This document shows positions 1-14,300 of a stretch of 64,000 nucleotides of DNA, in pieces. The notes under the pieces were generated by a model that saw only the letters and a list, made by a program, of their open reading frames with translations, was not told the origin of the DNA and ran no database searches. How positions within the stretch are numbered: the stretch's first letter is position 1; the number at the start of each line of letters is the position of its first letter. Source of the DNA: Anastatus disparis (lineage: Eukaryota; Arthropoda; Insecta; Hymenoptera; Eupelmidae); contig JAFFSR010000022.1 of the NCBI GenBank assembly GCA_017163975.1, positions 215,001 to 279,000 on the forward strand. The letters run 5' to 3'. Position numbers and translations under genes: made by a program.

Positions 1-180
1 TTTTCATTTTAGAAAATTTTAAAAATTTTCTTATTCCAGTTTTTTTCCATTTGACGTAAAGTATTCGATAGAATTGCTCTAAAATTTGTATACAAGTTAT
101 TTGCTACTTTATAAACCAAGTTTAAAAAAATAATTTTATTAGCGTAGCTTTTTGATCACTTCTTTTGATTTCTGAGTTAC
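1..180 (-). repeat. Single monomer of a dispersed ~162-bp repeat
   Basis: Read on the minus strand, this stretch matches the first unit of the tandem array at 31,640-32,830. Shared landmarks include AATAACTTGTATACAAATTT, an AGAGCAA-TCTATCGA block, TTTACGT, and a preceding AAAGCTACGCT. The match starts at base 1, so the repeat probably continues outside the window. Non-coding. Confidence 0.75.
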
Positions 181-299
181 TCTTGAAAATTTATAATAGT
201 ACTACTGATTTAGATATTGACTTTTATTATTACATTCAATAAAGTATTTAAATATAATCATTATTAAATATTATAAATTAAATTGTATTTTAATAAATG

Positions 300-1022
300 G
301 AAAAAATATTTGAAGAAGAAGAAGAAAATTAGAAGAAGGAGAAAAAATTACAGATATTAATAATTACGAAGTTGAACAAGTAAAAAAAACGCTCACTCAA
401 ATATATCTATAATACATTTCTCTCTCTCGCGATTAACGTAATAATAAATCTATCAGTTTATTTTAATTATCATCTTGTTAATTTAATTACCGTTACTAAA
501 ATTGACTACTTGGATTTACCAAGCTAAGTCGTGATAAAAAGATATCCACAAGATAATAAACCATTAACGTGAAAACGTAACTATATATTAAAAAATGAAT
601 TTTTCAATTATATCTCAATAAGTCAGAAAAGGTTTTGTAACATTTAGAGGATATAATGTTATCGATGATAATACTTGTATTTCATTGGATAAAATGTAGT
701 GGTTAACTTTCAAATTAACCTTATTGAATTATAATTTTAGTGATACAGAAAGAGTACCAGCATCATGCCAGTATGCTCATTTATTGGCATTTACCTATTT
801 ATAATTTAATTCAAAAATCTCTTTCAATGTTGAAAGCAATTTGTTGTAAAGTTGCTATAAACATGAACTGTAAGTTTTAAGAATTGCCTTGATAAAATAA
901 TAATACATAGTGATAGTGCTGAAGAAGAAAAAATTACAGATATTAATAACTACGATGTTGAACAAGTGAAAATAACGCTCATTCAAATGTGCAAATCTAA
1001 TAAAAGAAGTGAAAAAGGTTGC
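300..1022 (+). repeat. Copy A of an 821-bp tandem duplication
   Basis: This segment recurs at 1,131-1,848, offset 821 bp, with only scattered differences. Each copy starts with a GAAGAA-rich block leading into ATTACAGATATTAATAA and ends with a second version of that block, so the motif occurs four times in the first 1.9 kb (near 350, 935, 1,170 and 1,755). About 108 bp of unrelated sequence separates the copies. No full gene is visible. Confidence 0.85.
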
Positions 1023-1130
1023 CATCTTTTGGAAAATAAACGAATTAAGTTGAATTATTACTAATTTTTTTTAATCATAAAATTAAATTGATTGATTATT
1101 TGCTATTAGGAGGCTAATATGAGAAAAAAA

Positions 1131-1848
1131 AGAGAAAAAGAAGAAAATTAGAAGAAGAAGAAGAAAAAATTACAGATATTAATAATTACGAAGTTGAATT
1201 ATTAAAAGAAGACGCTCACTCAAATATATCTATAATACAATTATCTCTTTCGATTAACGTAATAATAAATCTATCAGTTTATTTTAATTATCATCTTGTT
1301 AATTTAATTACCGTTACTAAAATTGACTACTTGGATTTACCAAGCTAAGTCGTGATAAAAAGATAACCACAAGATAATAAATCATTAACGTGAAAACGTA
1401 ACTATATATTAAAAAATGAATTTTTCAATTATATCTCAATAAGTCAGAAAAGGTTTTGTAACATTTATAGGATATAATGTTATCGATGATAATACTTGTG
1501 TTTCATTGGATGAAATGTAGTGGTTAACATTCGAATTAACCTTAATGAATTATAATTTTAGTGATACAGAAACAGTACCAGCATCATGCCAATATGCTCA
1601 TTTATTGGAGTTACCTATTTAAAATTTTGTTAAAAAATCTCTTTCAATGTTGAAAGTAATTTGTTGTAAAGTTTCTATAAACATGAACTGCAAGTTTGAA
1701 GAATTACCTTGATAAAATAATAATTCATAGTGATATTGCTGAAGAAGAAAAAATTACAGATATTAATAACTACGATGTTGAACAAGTGAAAATAACGCTC
1801 ATTCAAATGTGTAAATCTAATAGAAGAAGTGAAAAAGGTTGCAGCAAA
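1131..1848 (+). repeat. Copy B of the 821-bp tandem duplication
   Basis: Partner of the segment at 300-1,022. The middle (about 1,252-1,640) is nearly identical to its partner, with single-base changes and small indels. Its 3' end carries the open frame at 1,696-1,905. The frame is shared with copy A, where it runs into different sequence after a Gly-Cys pair. Confidence 0.85.
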
Positions 1849-1905
1849 ATTGAAGCAGTCTTCCGTAAAAACCTTGCAGCAGCACTTTACCCCAGAATCA
1901 GATAA
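1696..1905 (+). pseudogene. Short acidic open frame in a duplicated segment, unrecognised
   Basis: A 69-codon open stretch that opens on TTG; the only internal ATG is at 1,807, so no full start is visible. The middle (HSDIAEEEKITDINNYDVEQ) is also encoded in the upstream copy around 900-1,010 with mainly conservative changes (I to S, R to K). After the shared Glu-Lys-Gly-Cys the copies diverge, and this one ends with a short basic tail. I do not recognise the family. It could be a duplicated exon or a decayed gene piece. There are no splice sites or promoter I would defend. Confidence 0.3.
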
Positions 1906-2033
1906 GAATTACATAAGTCAAGTGTAAATAATGCTCACTAGTTATATATTAAAATCACAATTAAATAAATATAAAAAAATTAATAAAACTCAAAGAGCTC
2001 TATGAAAAAGCATTCCGCCAAAGCACTTGGCAG

Positions 2034-2830
2034 CGTTTTTATACTTCTGGAAGTAGATGGAGTACTTTTAATAACGAAAGGAGTATCTACTAGAAAGCTT
2101 ACAATTTGTACTTTCTCGTTCACTAATCACGTTACAACGCCTATATAAAAAGTTCTTGATGAAAAGAGTAGATAGTCTGAAGAAAAATGTATAAATGATT
2201 AAAGGCGTACAATTGTCGCTATCCCAATTTTGCATATATTTAAAATCAAATGATTATGACGGTCGTAAAAATGTTCGTATACAATGATGCATTAAAAATG
2301 TTCGTTTCTATGTTATTTTAATGCTACTTATAGTCTATTATGTGATTTTGATATGAGCTATGGTATTTCATATAAAGCTCGTTTGCTAAAAGCCCTTATA
2401 CAGGAAATACATTATTTCACTTTGAATTATTGCGGAATTCTAGAAACTTTTATAGTACACTTAGAAATAAATATGTTTAAGAAAATACCAGTGTACAAAC
2501 CCTAATCACAAGAATTATTGTCAATTTGATAGTTTTTATTGTCGTTAAAATGTCTTTCTACTTTATCCTGGCATTAACGGGTTGATTATCACTGGGTGAG
2601 ATACTACCTGAATAAATTTTTGCAATCTATAGGAATTAAATATTCTATATATTTCGAAATTGTCGACCTGCTCAAACATTGTTTCATTCCAAAGTTAATA
2701 AGAGGCCACATTTGATAATTGTTACAGTCGTGGAAATGTAACTATCGTTATGGAAGGTTTTAACATCATTAGACAGTCAGCCTTTCTTATTGAATACCAA
2801 AATATGTGTAAACTTTACAATAACTAATCA
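2034..2830. repeat. Divergent left-edge satellite monomer
   Basis: This first unit aligns along its whole length with the interior monomers (CACTAATCACGTTA, AAAGTTCTTGATG, GGTCGTAAAAATGTTCG) but has many substitutions, far more than neighbouring interior units show against each other. The last unit (about 24,250-25,038) also has private changes. This fits reduced homogenisation at array edges. Confidence 0.7.
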
Positions 2831-5800
2831 GTTTTATACTACTGTAAGCGAATAAAGTGCTTTGAATAACAGTAGAAGTATCTGCTAGAGAAGATATCTC
2901 TTGTACTTTCTCATTTACTAATCACGTTATAACGTTTAATTATAAGTTCTTGATGAGCAGAATAAATATTCTAGAGAAAAATATATTAATGATTGAAGGT
3001 GTACAAGTGTCGCAAGTCCAATGATGCATATATTTATAATCTTATAATTATAACGGTCGTCAAAATGTTCATATACAATAATGCATTTAAAATGTTTGTT
3101 TTTATGTTATTTCAATGTTACTGATAGTCTATTATTTGACTTTGATATCAGCTTAGGTATTTTATAAAGAGCTCTTTTGCTCATTCTTCATTTAGTGAAT
3201 ACGTTATTTCACTTTATATGACTGCAGAATTCGATAAACCTCTAAAGTATATTAGAAAATAAACATGTTTGAAAAAATACAAGTATTCCAACCCTAATCA
3301 GAAGAACCATAATTAATTTGATAATTGTTACTGTCGTAAAAATGTCTTCCTACTTTATCCTGGCATAAACGGGCTGATTATGACTAGGTAAAAAAATGGA
3401 TGAATGAAATTTCGCAATGTAAAGGAATTTAATATTTATATATTTTTAAATTGTAGACATGATCGAACATAGCCCCATTCCAAAGTTGATAATGGGCCAC
3501 ATTTGATAATTGTTGCGGTCGTGAAAATGTAATTATCGTTATGGAAGGTTTTAACATCATTAGACAGTCAGCCTTTCTTGTTGAATACTAAAATATGTGT
3601 AAACTTTACTATCACTAATCATTTTTATACCACTGTAAGCGAATAAAGTGCTTTGAATAACAGTAGAAGTATCTGCTAGAGAAGATATCTCTTGTGCTTT
3701 CTCATTCACTAATCACGTTATAACGTTTAATAAAAAGTTCTTGAAGTAAAAAATAAATATTCTAGAGGAAAATATATTATTGATTAAAGGTGTACAAGTG
3801 TCGCAAGCCCAATGTTGCATATATTTATAATCTTATAATCATAACGGTAATCCAAATGTTCGTATACAATGATGCATTTAAAATGTTTGTTTTTATGTTA
3901 TTTTAATGCTACTAATAGTCTATTATTTGACTTTGATATTAGCTAAGGTATTCTATAAAGAGCTCTTTTGCTCAGTCTTCATTTAGTGAATACGTTATTT
4001 CACTTTATATGACTGAAGAATTCTATAAACCTTTGAAGTATATTAGAAAATAAACATGTTCAAAAAAAATACAAGTATTCCAACCCTAATCAAAAAAACC
4101 ATAATTAATTTGATGATTGTTACTGTCGTGGAAATGTCTTTCTACATTATCCTGGCTTTAACGGGCTGATTATGACTGGTTAAAGTAATGAATGAATAAA
4201 ATTTCGCAATGTATACGAATTTAATATTTCCTATATTTTTAAATTGTGGACATGATCAAACATAGCCTTATTCCAAAGTTAATAATAGGCCACATTTGAT
4301 AATTGTTACGGTCGTGGAAATGTAATTATCGTTATGGAAGGTTTTAACATCATTAGACAGTCAGCCTTTCTTGTTGAGTACTAAAATATGTGTAAACTTT
4401 ACTATCACTAATCATTTTTATACCACTGTAAGCGAATAAAGTGCTTTGAATAACAGTAGAAGTATCTGCTAGAGAAGATATCTCTTGTGCTTTCTCATTC
4501 ACTAATCACGTTATAACGTTTAATAAAAAGTTCTTGAAGTAAAAAATAAATATTCTAGAGGAAAATATATTATTGATTAAAGGTGTACAAGTGTCGCAAG
4601 CCCAATGTTGCATATATTTATAATCTTATAATCATAACGGTAATCAAAATGTTCGTATACAATGATGCATTTAAAATGTTTGTTTTTATGTTATTTCAAT
4701 GTTACTGATAGTCTATTATTTGACTTTGATATCAGCTTAGGTATTTTATAAAGAGCTCTTTTGCTCATTCTTCATTTAGTGAATACGTTATTTCACTTTA
4801 TATGACTGCAGAATTCGATAAACCTCTAAAGTATATTAGAAAATAAACATGTTTGAAAAAAATACAAGTATTCCAACCCTAATCAAAAGAACCATAATTA
4901 ATTTGATAATTGTTACTGTCGTGGAAATGTCTTTCTACATTATTCTAGCATAAACGGGCTGATTATGACTGGATAAAGTAATGAATGAATAAAATTTCGC
5001 AATGTATAGGAATTTAATATTTCCTATATTTTCAAATTGTGGACATGATCAAACATAGCCTTATTCCAAAGTTAATAATGGGCCACATTTGATAATTGTT
5101 ACGGTCGTGGAAATGTAATTATCGTTATTAAAGGTATTAACATCATTAGACAGTTAACCTTTCTTCTTGAATACTAGAATATGTGTAAACATTACTATCA
5201 CTAATCATTTTTTTACTACTGTAAGCAAATAAAGTGCTTAGAATAACAGTAGAAGTATCTGCTAAAGAAGATCTCTTGTGCTTTCTCATTTACTAATCAC
5301 GTCATAACGTTTGATAAAAAGTTCTTGATGTAAAAAATAAATATTCTAGAGGAAAATATATATTAATGATTAAAGGTGTACAAGTGTAGCAAGCCCAATG
5401 TTGCATATATTTATAATCTCATAATCATAACGGTAATCGAAATGTTAATATACAATAATGCATTTGAAATGTTTGTTTTTATGTTATTTCAATGTTACTG
5501 ATAGTCTATTATTTGACATTGATATCAGATAAGGTATTTTATAAAGAGCTCTTTTGCTCAGTCTTCATTTAGTGAATACGTTATTTCACTTCATATGACT
5601 GAAGAATTTTATAAACCTCTGAAGTATATTAGAAAATAAACAGGTTCAAAAAAATACAAGTGTTCCAGTCCTAATCAAAAGAACCATAATTAATTTGATA
5701 ATTGTTACTGTCGTGGAAATGTCTTTCTACATTATTCTAGCATAAACGGGCTGATTATGACTGGGTAAAGTAATGAATGAATAAAATTTCGCAATGTATA

Positions 5801-7375
5801 GGCATTCAATATTCCCTATATTTTCAAATTGTGGACATGATCAAACATAGCCTTATTCAAAAGTTAATAATGGGCCACATTTGATAATTGTTACGGTCGT
5901 GGAAATGTAATTATCGTTATTGAAGGTATTAACATCATTAGACAGTCAGCCTTTCTTGTTGAATAATAGAATATGTGTAAACTTTACTATCACTAATCAT
6001 TTTTATACTACTGTAAGCGAATAAAGTGCTTAGAATAACAGTAGAAGTATCTGCTAAAGAAGATCTCTTGTGCTTTCTCATTCACTAATCACGTTATAAC
6101 GTTTGATAGAAAGTTCTTGATGTAAAAAATAAATATTCTAGAGGAAAATATATATTAATGATTAAAGGTGTACAAGTGTCGCAAGTCCAATGATGCATAT
6201 ATTTATAATCTTATAATTATAACGGTCGTCGAAATGTTCATATACAATAATGCATTTAAAATGTTTGTTTTTATGTTATTTCAATGTTACTGATAGTCTA
6301 TTATTTGACTTTGATATCAGCTTAGGTATTTTATAAAGAGCTCTTTTGCTCATTCTTCATTTAGTGAATACGTTATTTCACTTTATATGACTGCAGAATT
6401 CGATAAACCTCTAAAGTATATTAGAAAATAAACATGTTTGAAAAAATACAAGTATTCCAACCCTAATCAGAAGAACCATAATTAATTTGATAATTGTTAC
6501 TGTCGTAAAAATGTCTTTCTACTTTATCCTGGCATAAACGGGCTGATTATGACTAGGTAAAAAAATGGATGAATGAAATTTCGCAATGTAAAGGAATTTA
6601 ATATTTATATATTTTTAAATTGTAGACATGATCGAACATAGCCCCATTCCAAAGTTGATAATGGGCCACATTTGATAATTGTTGCGGTCGTGAAAATGTA
6701 ATTATCGTTATGGAAGGTTTTAACATCATTAGACAGTCAGCCTTTCTTGTTGAATACTAAAATATGTGTAAACTTTACTATCACTAATCATTTTTATACC
6801 ACTGTAAGCGAATAAAGTGCTTTGAATAACAGTAGAAGTATCTGCTAGAGAAGATATCTCTTGTGCTTTCTCATTCACTAATCACGTTATAACGTTTAAT
6901 AAAAAGTTCTTGAAGTAAAAAATAAATATTCTAGAGGAAAATATATTATTGATTAAAGGTGTACAAGTGTCGCAAGCCCAATGTTGCATATATTTATAAT
7001 CTTATAATCATAACGGTAATCAAAATGTTCGTATACAATGATGCATTTAAAATGTTTGTTTTTATGTTATTTTAATGCTACTAATAGTCTATTATTTGAC
7101 TTTGATATTAGCTAAGGTATTCTATAAAGAGCTCTTTTGCTCAGTCTTCATTTAGTGAATACGTTATTTCACTTTATATGACTGAAGAATTCTATAAACC
7201 TTTGAAGTATATTAGAAAATAAACATGTTCAAAAAAAATACAAGTATTCCAACCCGAATCAAAAAAACCATAATTAATTTGATGATTGTTACTGTCGTGG
7301 AAATGTCTTTCTACATTATCCTGGCATAAACGGGCTGATTATGACTGGTTAAAGTAATGAATGAATAAAATTTCG

Positions 7376-10300
7376 CAATGTATAGGAATTTAATATTTCC
7401 TATATTTTTAAATTGTGGACATGATCAAACATAGCCTTATTCCAAAGTTAATAATAGGCCACATTTGATAATTGTTACGGTCGTGGAAATGTAATTATCG
7501 TTATGGAAGGTTTTAACATCATTAGACAGTCAGCCTTTCTTGTTGAGTACTAAAATATGTGTAAATTTTACTATCACTAATCATTTTTATACCACTGTAA
7601 GCGAATAAAGTGCTTTGAATAACAGTAGAAGTATCTGCTAGAGAAGATATCTCTTGTGCTTTCTCATTCACTAATCACGTTATAACGTTTAATAAAAAGT
7701 TCTTGAAGTAAAAAATAAATATTCTAGAGGAAAATATATTATTGATTAAAGGTGTACAAGTGTCGCAAGCCCAATGTTGCATATATTCATAATCTTATAA
7801 TCATAACGGTAATCAAAATGTTCGTATACAATGATGCATTTAAAATGTTTGTTTTTATGTTATTTTAATGCTACTAATAGTCTATTATTTGACTTTGATA
7901 TTAGCTAAGGTATTCTATAAAGAGCTCTTTTGCTCAGTCTTCATTTAGTGAATACGTTATTTCACTTTATATGACTGAAGAATTCTATAAACCTTTGAAG
8001 TATATTAGAAAATAAACATGTTCAAAAAAAATACAAGTATTCCAACCCTAATCAAAAGAACCATAATTAATTTGATAATTGTTACTGTCGTGGAAATGTC
8101 TTTATACATTATTCTAGCATAAACGGGCTAATTATGACTGGATAGAGTAATGAATGAATAAAATTTCGCAATGTATAGGAATTTAATATTTCCTATATTT
8201 TCAAATTGTGGACATGATCAAACATAGCCTTATTCCAAAGTTAATAATGGGCCACATTTGATAATTGTTACGGTCGTGGAAATGTAATTATCGTTATTGA
8301 AGGTATTAACGTCATTAGACAGTTAACCTTTCTTCTTGAATACTAGAATATGTGTAAACATTACTATCACTAATCATTTTTTTACTACTGTAAGCGAATA
8401 AAGTGCTTAGAATAACAGTAGAAGTATCTGCTAAAGAAGATCTCTTGTGCTTTCTCATTTACTAATCACGTTATAACGTTTGATAAAAAGTTCTTGATGT
8501 AAAAAATAAATATTCTAGAGGAAAATATATATTAATGATTAAAGGTGTACAAGTGTAGCAAGCCCAATGTTGCATATATTTATAATCTCATAATCATAAC
8601 GGTAATCGAAATGTTAATATACAATAATGCATTTGAAATGTTTGTTTTTATGTTATTTCAATGTTACTGATAGTCTATTATTTGACATTGATATCAGATA
8701 AGGTATTTTATAAAGAGCTCTTTTGCTCAGTCTTCATTTAGTGAATACGTTATTTCACTTCATATGACTGAAGAATTTTATAAACCTCTGAAGTATATTA
8801 GAAAATAAACAGGTTCAAAAAAATACAAGTATTCCATTCCTAATCAAAAGAACCATAATTAATTTGATAATTGTTACTGTCGTGGAAATGTCTTTCTACA
8901 TTATTCTAGCATAAACGGGCTGATTATGACTGGGTAAAGTAATGAATGAATAAAATTTCGCAATGTATAGGAATTCAATATTCCCTATATTTTCAAATTG
9001 TGGACATGATCAAACATAGCCTTATTCAAAAGTTAATAATGGGCCACATTTGATAATTGTTACGGTCGTGGAAATGTAATTATCGTTATTGAAGGTATTA
9101 ACATCATTAGACAGTCAGCCTTTCTTGTTGAATAATAGAATATGTGTAAACTTTACTATCACTAATCATTTTTATACTACTGTAAGCGAATAAAGTGCTT
9201 AGAATAACAGTAGAAGTATCTGCTAAAGAAGATCTCTTGTGCTTTCTCATTCACTAATCACGTTATATCGTTTGATAAAAAGTTCTTGATGTAAAAAATA
9301 AATATTCTAGAGGAAAATATATATTAATGATTAAAGGTGTACAAGTATAGCAAGCCCAATGTTGCATATATTTATAATCTCATAATCATAACGGTAATCG
9401 AAATGTTAATATACAATAATACATTTAAAATGTTTGTTTTTATGTTATTTCAATGTTACTGATAGTCTATTATTTGACATTGATATCAGATAAGGTATTT
9501 TATAAAGAGCTCTTTTGCTCAGTCTTCATTTAGTGAATACGTTATTTCACTTTATATGACTGAAGAATTTTATAAACCTCTGAAGTATATTAGAAAATAA
9601 ACATGTTTAAAAAAATACAAGTATTCCAACCCTAATCAAAAAAACCATAATTAATTTGATGATTGTTACTGTCGTGGAAATGTCTTTCTACATTATCCTG
9701 GCATTAACGGGCTGATTATGACTGGTTAAAGTAATGAATGAATAAAATTTCGCAATGTATACGAATTTAATATTTCCTATATTTTTAAATTGTGGACATG
9801 ATCAAACATAGCCTTATTCCAAAGTTAATAATAGGCCACATTTGATAATTGTTACGGTCGTGGAAATGTAATTATCGTTATGGAAGGTTTTAACATCATT
9901 AGACAGTCAGCCTTTCTTGTTGAGTACTAAAATATGTGTAAACTTTACTATCACTAATCATTTTTATACCACTGTAAGCGAATAAAGTGCTTTGAATAAC
10001 AGTAGAAGTATCTGCTAGAGAAGATATCTCTTGTGCTTTCTCATTCACTAATCACGTTATAACGTTTAATAAAAAGTTCTTGAAGTAAAAAATAAATATT
10101 CTAGAGGAAAATATATTATTGATTAAAGGTGTACAAGTGTCGCAAGCCCAATGTTGCATATATTTATAATCTTATAATCATAACGGTAATCAAAATGTTC
10201 GTATACAATGATGCATTTAAATTGTTTGTTTTTATGTTATTTTAATGCTACTAATAGTCTATTATTTGACTTTAATATTAGCTAAGGTATTCTATAAAGA

Positions 10301-11135
10301 GCTCTTTTGCTCAGTCTTCATTTAGTGAATACGTTATTTCACTTTATATGACTGAAGAATTCTATAAACCTTTGAAGTATATTAGAAAATAAACATGTTC
10401 AAAAAAAATACAAGTATTCCAACCCTAATCAAAAGAACCATAATTAATTTGATAATTGTTACTGTCGTGGAAATGTCTTTCTACATTATTCTAGCATAAA
10501 CGGGCTGATTATGACTGGATAAAGTAATGAATGAATAAAATTTCGCAATGTATAGGAATTTAATATTTCCTATATTTTCAAATTGTGGACATGATCAAAC
10601 ATAGCCTTATTCCAAAGTTAATAATGGGCCACATTTGATAATTGTTACGGTCGTGGAAATGTAATTATCGTTATTAAAGGTATTAACATCATTAGACAGT
10701 TAACCTTTCTTCTTGAATACTAGAATATGTGTAAACATTACTATCACTAATCATTTTTTACTACTGTAAGCAAATAAAGTGCTTAGAATAACAGTAGAAG
10801 TATCCGCTAAAGAAGATCTCTTGTGCTTTCTCAGTTACTAATCACGTCATAACGTTTGATAAAAAGTTCTTGATGTAAAAATAAATATTCTAGAGGAAAA
10901 TATATATTAATGATTAAAGGTGTACAAGTGTAGCAAGCCCAATGTTGCATATATTTATAATCTCATAATCATAACGGTAATCGAAATGTTAATATACAAT
11001 AATGCATTTGAAATGTTTGTTTTTATGTTATTTCAATGTTACTGATAGTCTATTATTTGACATTGATATCAGATAAGGTATTTTATAAAGAGCTCTTTTG
11101 CTCAGTCTTCATTTAGTGAATACGTTATTTCACTT
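7376..11135. repeat. Higher-order satellite block, first copy (offset 3,960 bp)
   Basis: This block of nearly five monomers is repeated at 11,336-15,095. The matched landmarks 7754/11714, 8547/12507, 9339/13299, 10131/14090 and 10922/14882 all step by 3,959-3,960 bp. Private variants travel with it, such as ATATTCATAATC in the first monomer, GGATAGAGTAATG and AACGTCATTAG in the next, and the CAAGTATAGC form in the third. Confidence 0.85.
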
Positions 11136-11335
11136 CATATGACTGAAGAATTTTATAAACCTCTGAAGTATATTAGAAAATAAACAGGTTCAAAAAAATA
11201 CAAGTGTTCCATTCCTAATCAAAAGAACCATAATTAATTTGATAATTGTTACTGTCGTGGAAATGTCTTTCTACATTATTCTAGCATAAACGGGCTGATT
11301 ATGACTGGGTAAAGTAATGAATGAATAAAATTTCG

Positions 11336-14300
11336 CAATGTATAGGAATTTAATATTTCCTATATTTTTAAATTGTGGACATGATCAAACATAGCCTTAT
11401 TCCAAAGTTAATAATAGGCCACATTTGATAATTGTTACGGTCGTGGAAATGTAATTATCGTTATGGAAGGTTTTAACATCATTAGACAGTCAGCCTTTCT
11501 TGTTGAGTACTAAAATATGTGTAAATTTTACTATCACTAATCATTTTTATACCACTGTAAGCGAATAAAGTGCTTTGAATAACAGTAGAAGTATCTGCTA
11601 GAGAAGATATCTCTTGTGCTTTCTCATTCACTAATCACGTTATAACGTTTAATAAAAAGTTCTTGAAGTAAAAAATAAATATTCTAGAGGAAAATATATT
11701 ATTGATTAAAGGTGTACAAGTGTCGCAAGCCCAATGTTGCATATATTCATAATCTTATAATCATAACGGTAATCAAAATGTTCGTATACAATGATGCATT
11801 TAAAATGTTTGTTTTTATGTTATTTTAATGCTACTAATAGTCTATTATTTGACTTTGATATTAGCTAAGGTATTCTATAAAGAGCTCTTTTGCTTAGTCT
11901 TCATTTAGTGAATACGTTATTTCACTTTATATGACTGAAGAATTCTATAAACCTTTGAAGTATATTAGAAAATAAACATGTTCAAAAAAAATACTAGTAT
12001 TCCAACCCTAATCAAAAGAACCATAATTAATTTGATAATTGTTACTGTCGTGGAAATGTCTTTCTACATTATTCTAGCATAAACGGGCTGATTATGACTG
12101 GATAGAGTAATGAATGAATAAAATTTCGCAATGTATAGGAATTTAATATTTCCTATATTTTCAAATTGTGGACATGATCAAACATAGCCTTATTCCAAAG
12201 TTAATAATGGGCCACATTTGATAATTGTTACGGTCGTGAAAATGTAATTATCGTTATTGAAGGTATTAACGTCATTAGACAGTTAACCTTTCTTCTTGAA
12301 TACTAGAATATGTGTAAACATTACTATCACTAATCATTTTTTTACTACTGTAAGCGAATAAAGTGCTTAGAATAACAGTAGAAGTATCTGCTAAAGAAGA
12401 TCTCTTGTGCTTTCTCATTTACTAATCACGTTATAACGTTTGATAAAAAGTTCTTGATGTAAAAAATAAATATTCTAGAGGAAAATATATATTAATGATT
12501 AAAGGTGTACAAGTGTAGCAAGCCCAATGTTGCATATATTTATAATCTCATAATCATAACGGTAATCGAAATGTTAATATACAATAATGCATTTGAAATG
12601 TTTGTTTTTATGTTATTTCAATGTTACTGATAGTCTATTATTTGACATTGATATCAGATAAGGTATTTTATAAAGAGCTCTTTTGCTCAGTCTTCATTTA
12701 GTGAATACGTTATTTCACTTCATATGACTGAAGAATTTTATAAACCTCTGAAGTATATTAGAAAATAAACAGGTTCAAAAAAATACAAGTATTCCATTCC
12801 TAATCAAAAGAACCATAATTAATTTGATAATTGTTACTGTCGTGGAAATGTCTTTCTACATTATTCTAGCATAAACGGGCTGATTATGACTGGGTAAAGT
12901 AATGAATGAATAAAATTTCGCAATGTATAGGAATTCAATATTCCCTATATTTTCAAATTGTGGACATGATCAAACATAGCCTTATTCAAAAGTTAATAAT
13001 GGGCCACATTTGATAATTGTTACGGTCGTGGAAATGTAATTATCGTTATTGAAGGTATTAACATCATTAGACAGTCAGCCTTTCTTGTTGAATAATAGAA
13101 TATGTGTAAACTTTACTATCACTAATCATTTTTATACTACTGTAAGCGAATAAAGTGCTTAGAATAACAGTAGAAGTATCTGCTAAAGAAGATCTCTTGT
13201 GCTTTCTCATTCACTAATCACGTTATATCGTTTGATAAAAAGTTCTTGATGTAAAAAATAAATATTCTAGAGGAAAATATATATTAATAATCAAAGGTGT
13301 ACAAGTATAGCAAGCCCAATGTTGCATATATTTATAATCTCATAATCATAACGGTAATCGAAATGTTAATATACAATAATACATTTAAAATGTTTGTTTT
13401 TATGTTATTTCAATGTTACTGATAGTCTATTATTTGACATTGATATCAGATAAGGTATTTTATAAAGAGCTCTTTTGCTCAGTCTTCATTTAGTGAATAC
13501 GTTATTTCACTTTATATGACTGAAGAATTTTATAAACCTCTGAAGTATATTAGAAAATAAACATGTTTAAAAAATACAAGTATTCCAAACCTAATCAAAA
13601 AAACCATAATTAATTTGATGATTGTTACTGTCGTGGAAATGTCTTTCTACATTATCCTGGCATTAACGGGCTGATTATGACTGGTTAAAGTAATGAATGA
13701 ATAAAATTTCGCAATGTATACGAATTTAATATTTCCTATATTTTTAAATTGTGGACATGATCAAACATAGCCTTATTCCAAAGTTAATAATAGGCCACAT
13801 TTGATAATTGTTACGGTCGTGGAAATGTAATTATCGTTATGGAAGGTTTTAACATCATTAGACAGTCAGCCTTTCTTGTTGAGTACTAAAATATGTGTAA
13901 ACTTTACTATCACTAATCATTTTTATACCACTGTAAGCGAATAAAGTGCTTTGAATAACAGTAGAAGTATCTGCTAGAGAAGATATCTCTTGTGCTTTCT
14001 CATTCACTAATCACGTTATAACGTTTAATAAAAAGTTCTTGAAGTAAAAAATAAATATTCTAGAGGAAAATATATTATTGATTAAAGGTGTACAAGTGTC
14101 GCAAGCCCAATGTTGCATATATTTATAATCTTATAATCATAACGGTAATCAAAATGTTCGTATACAATGATGCATTTAAAATGTTTGTTTTTATGTTATT
14201 TTAATGCTACTAATAGTCTATTATTTGACTTTAATATTAGCTAAGGTATTCTATAAAGAGCTCTTTTGCTCAGTCTTCATTTAGTGAATACGTTATTTCA

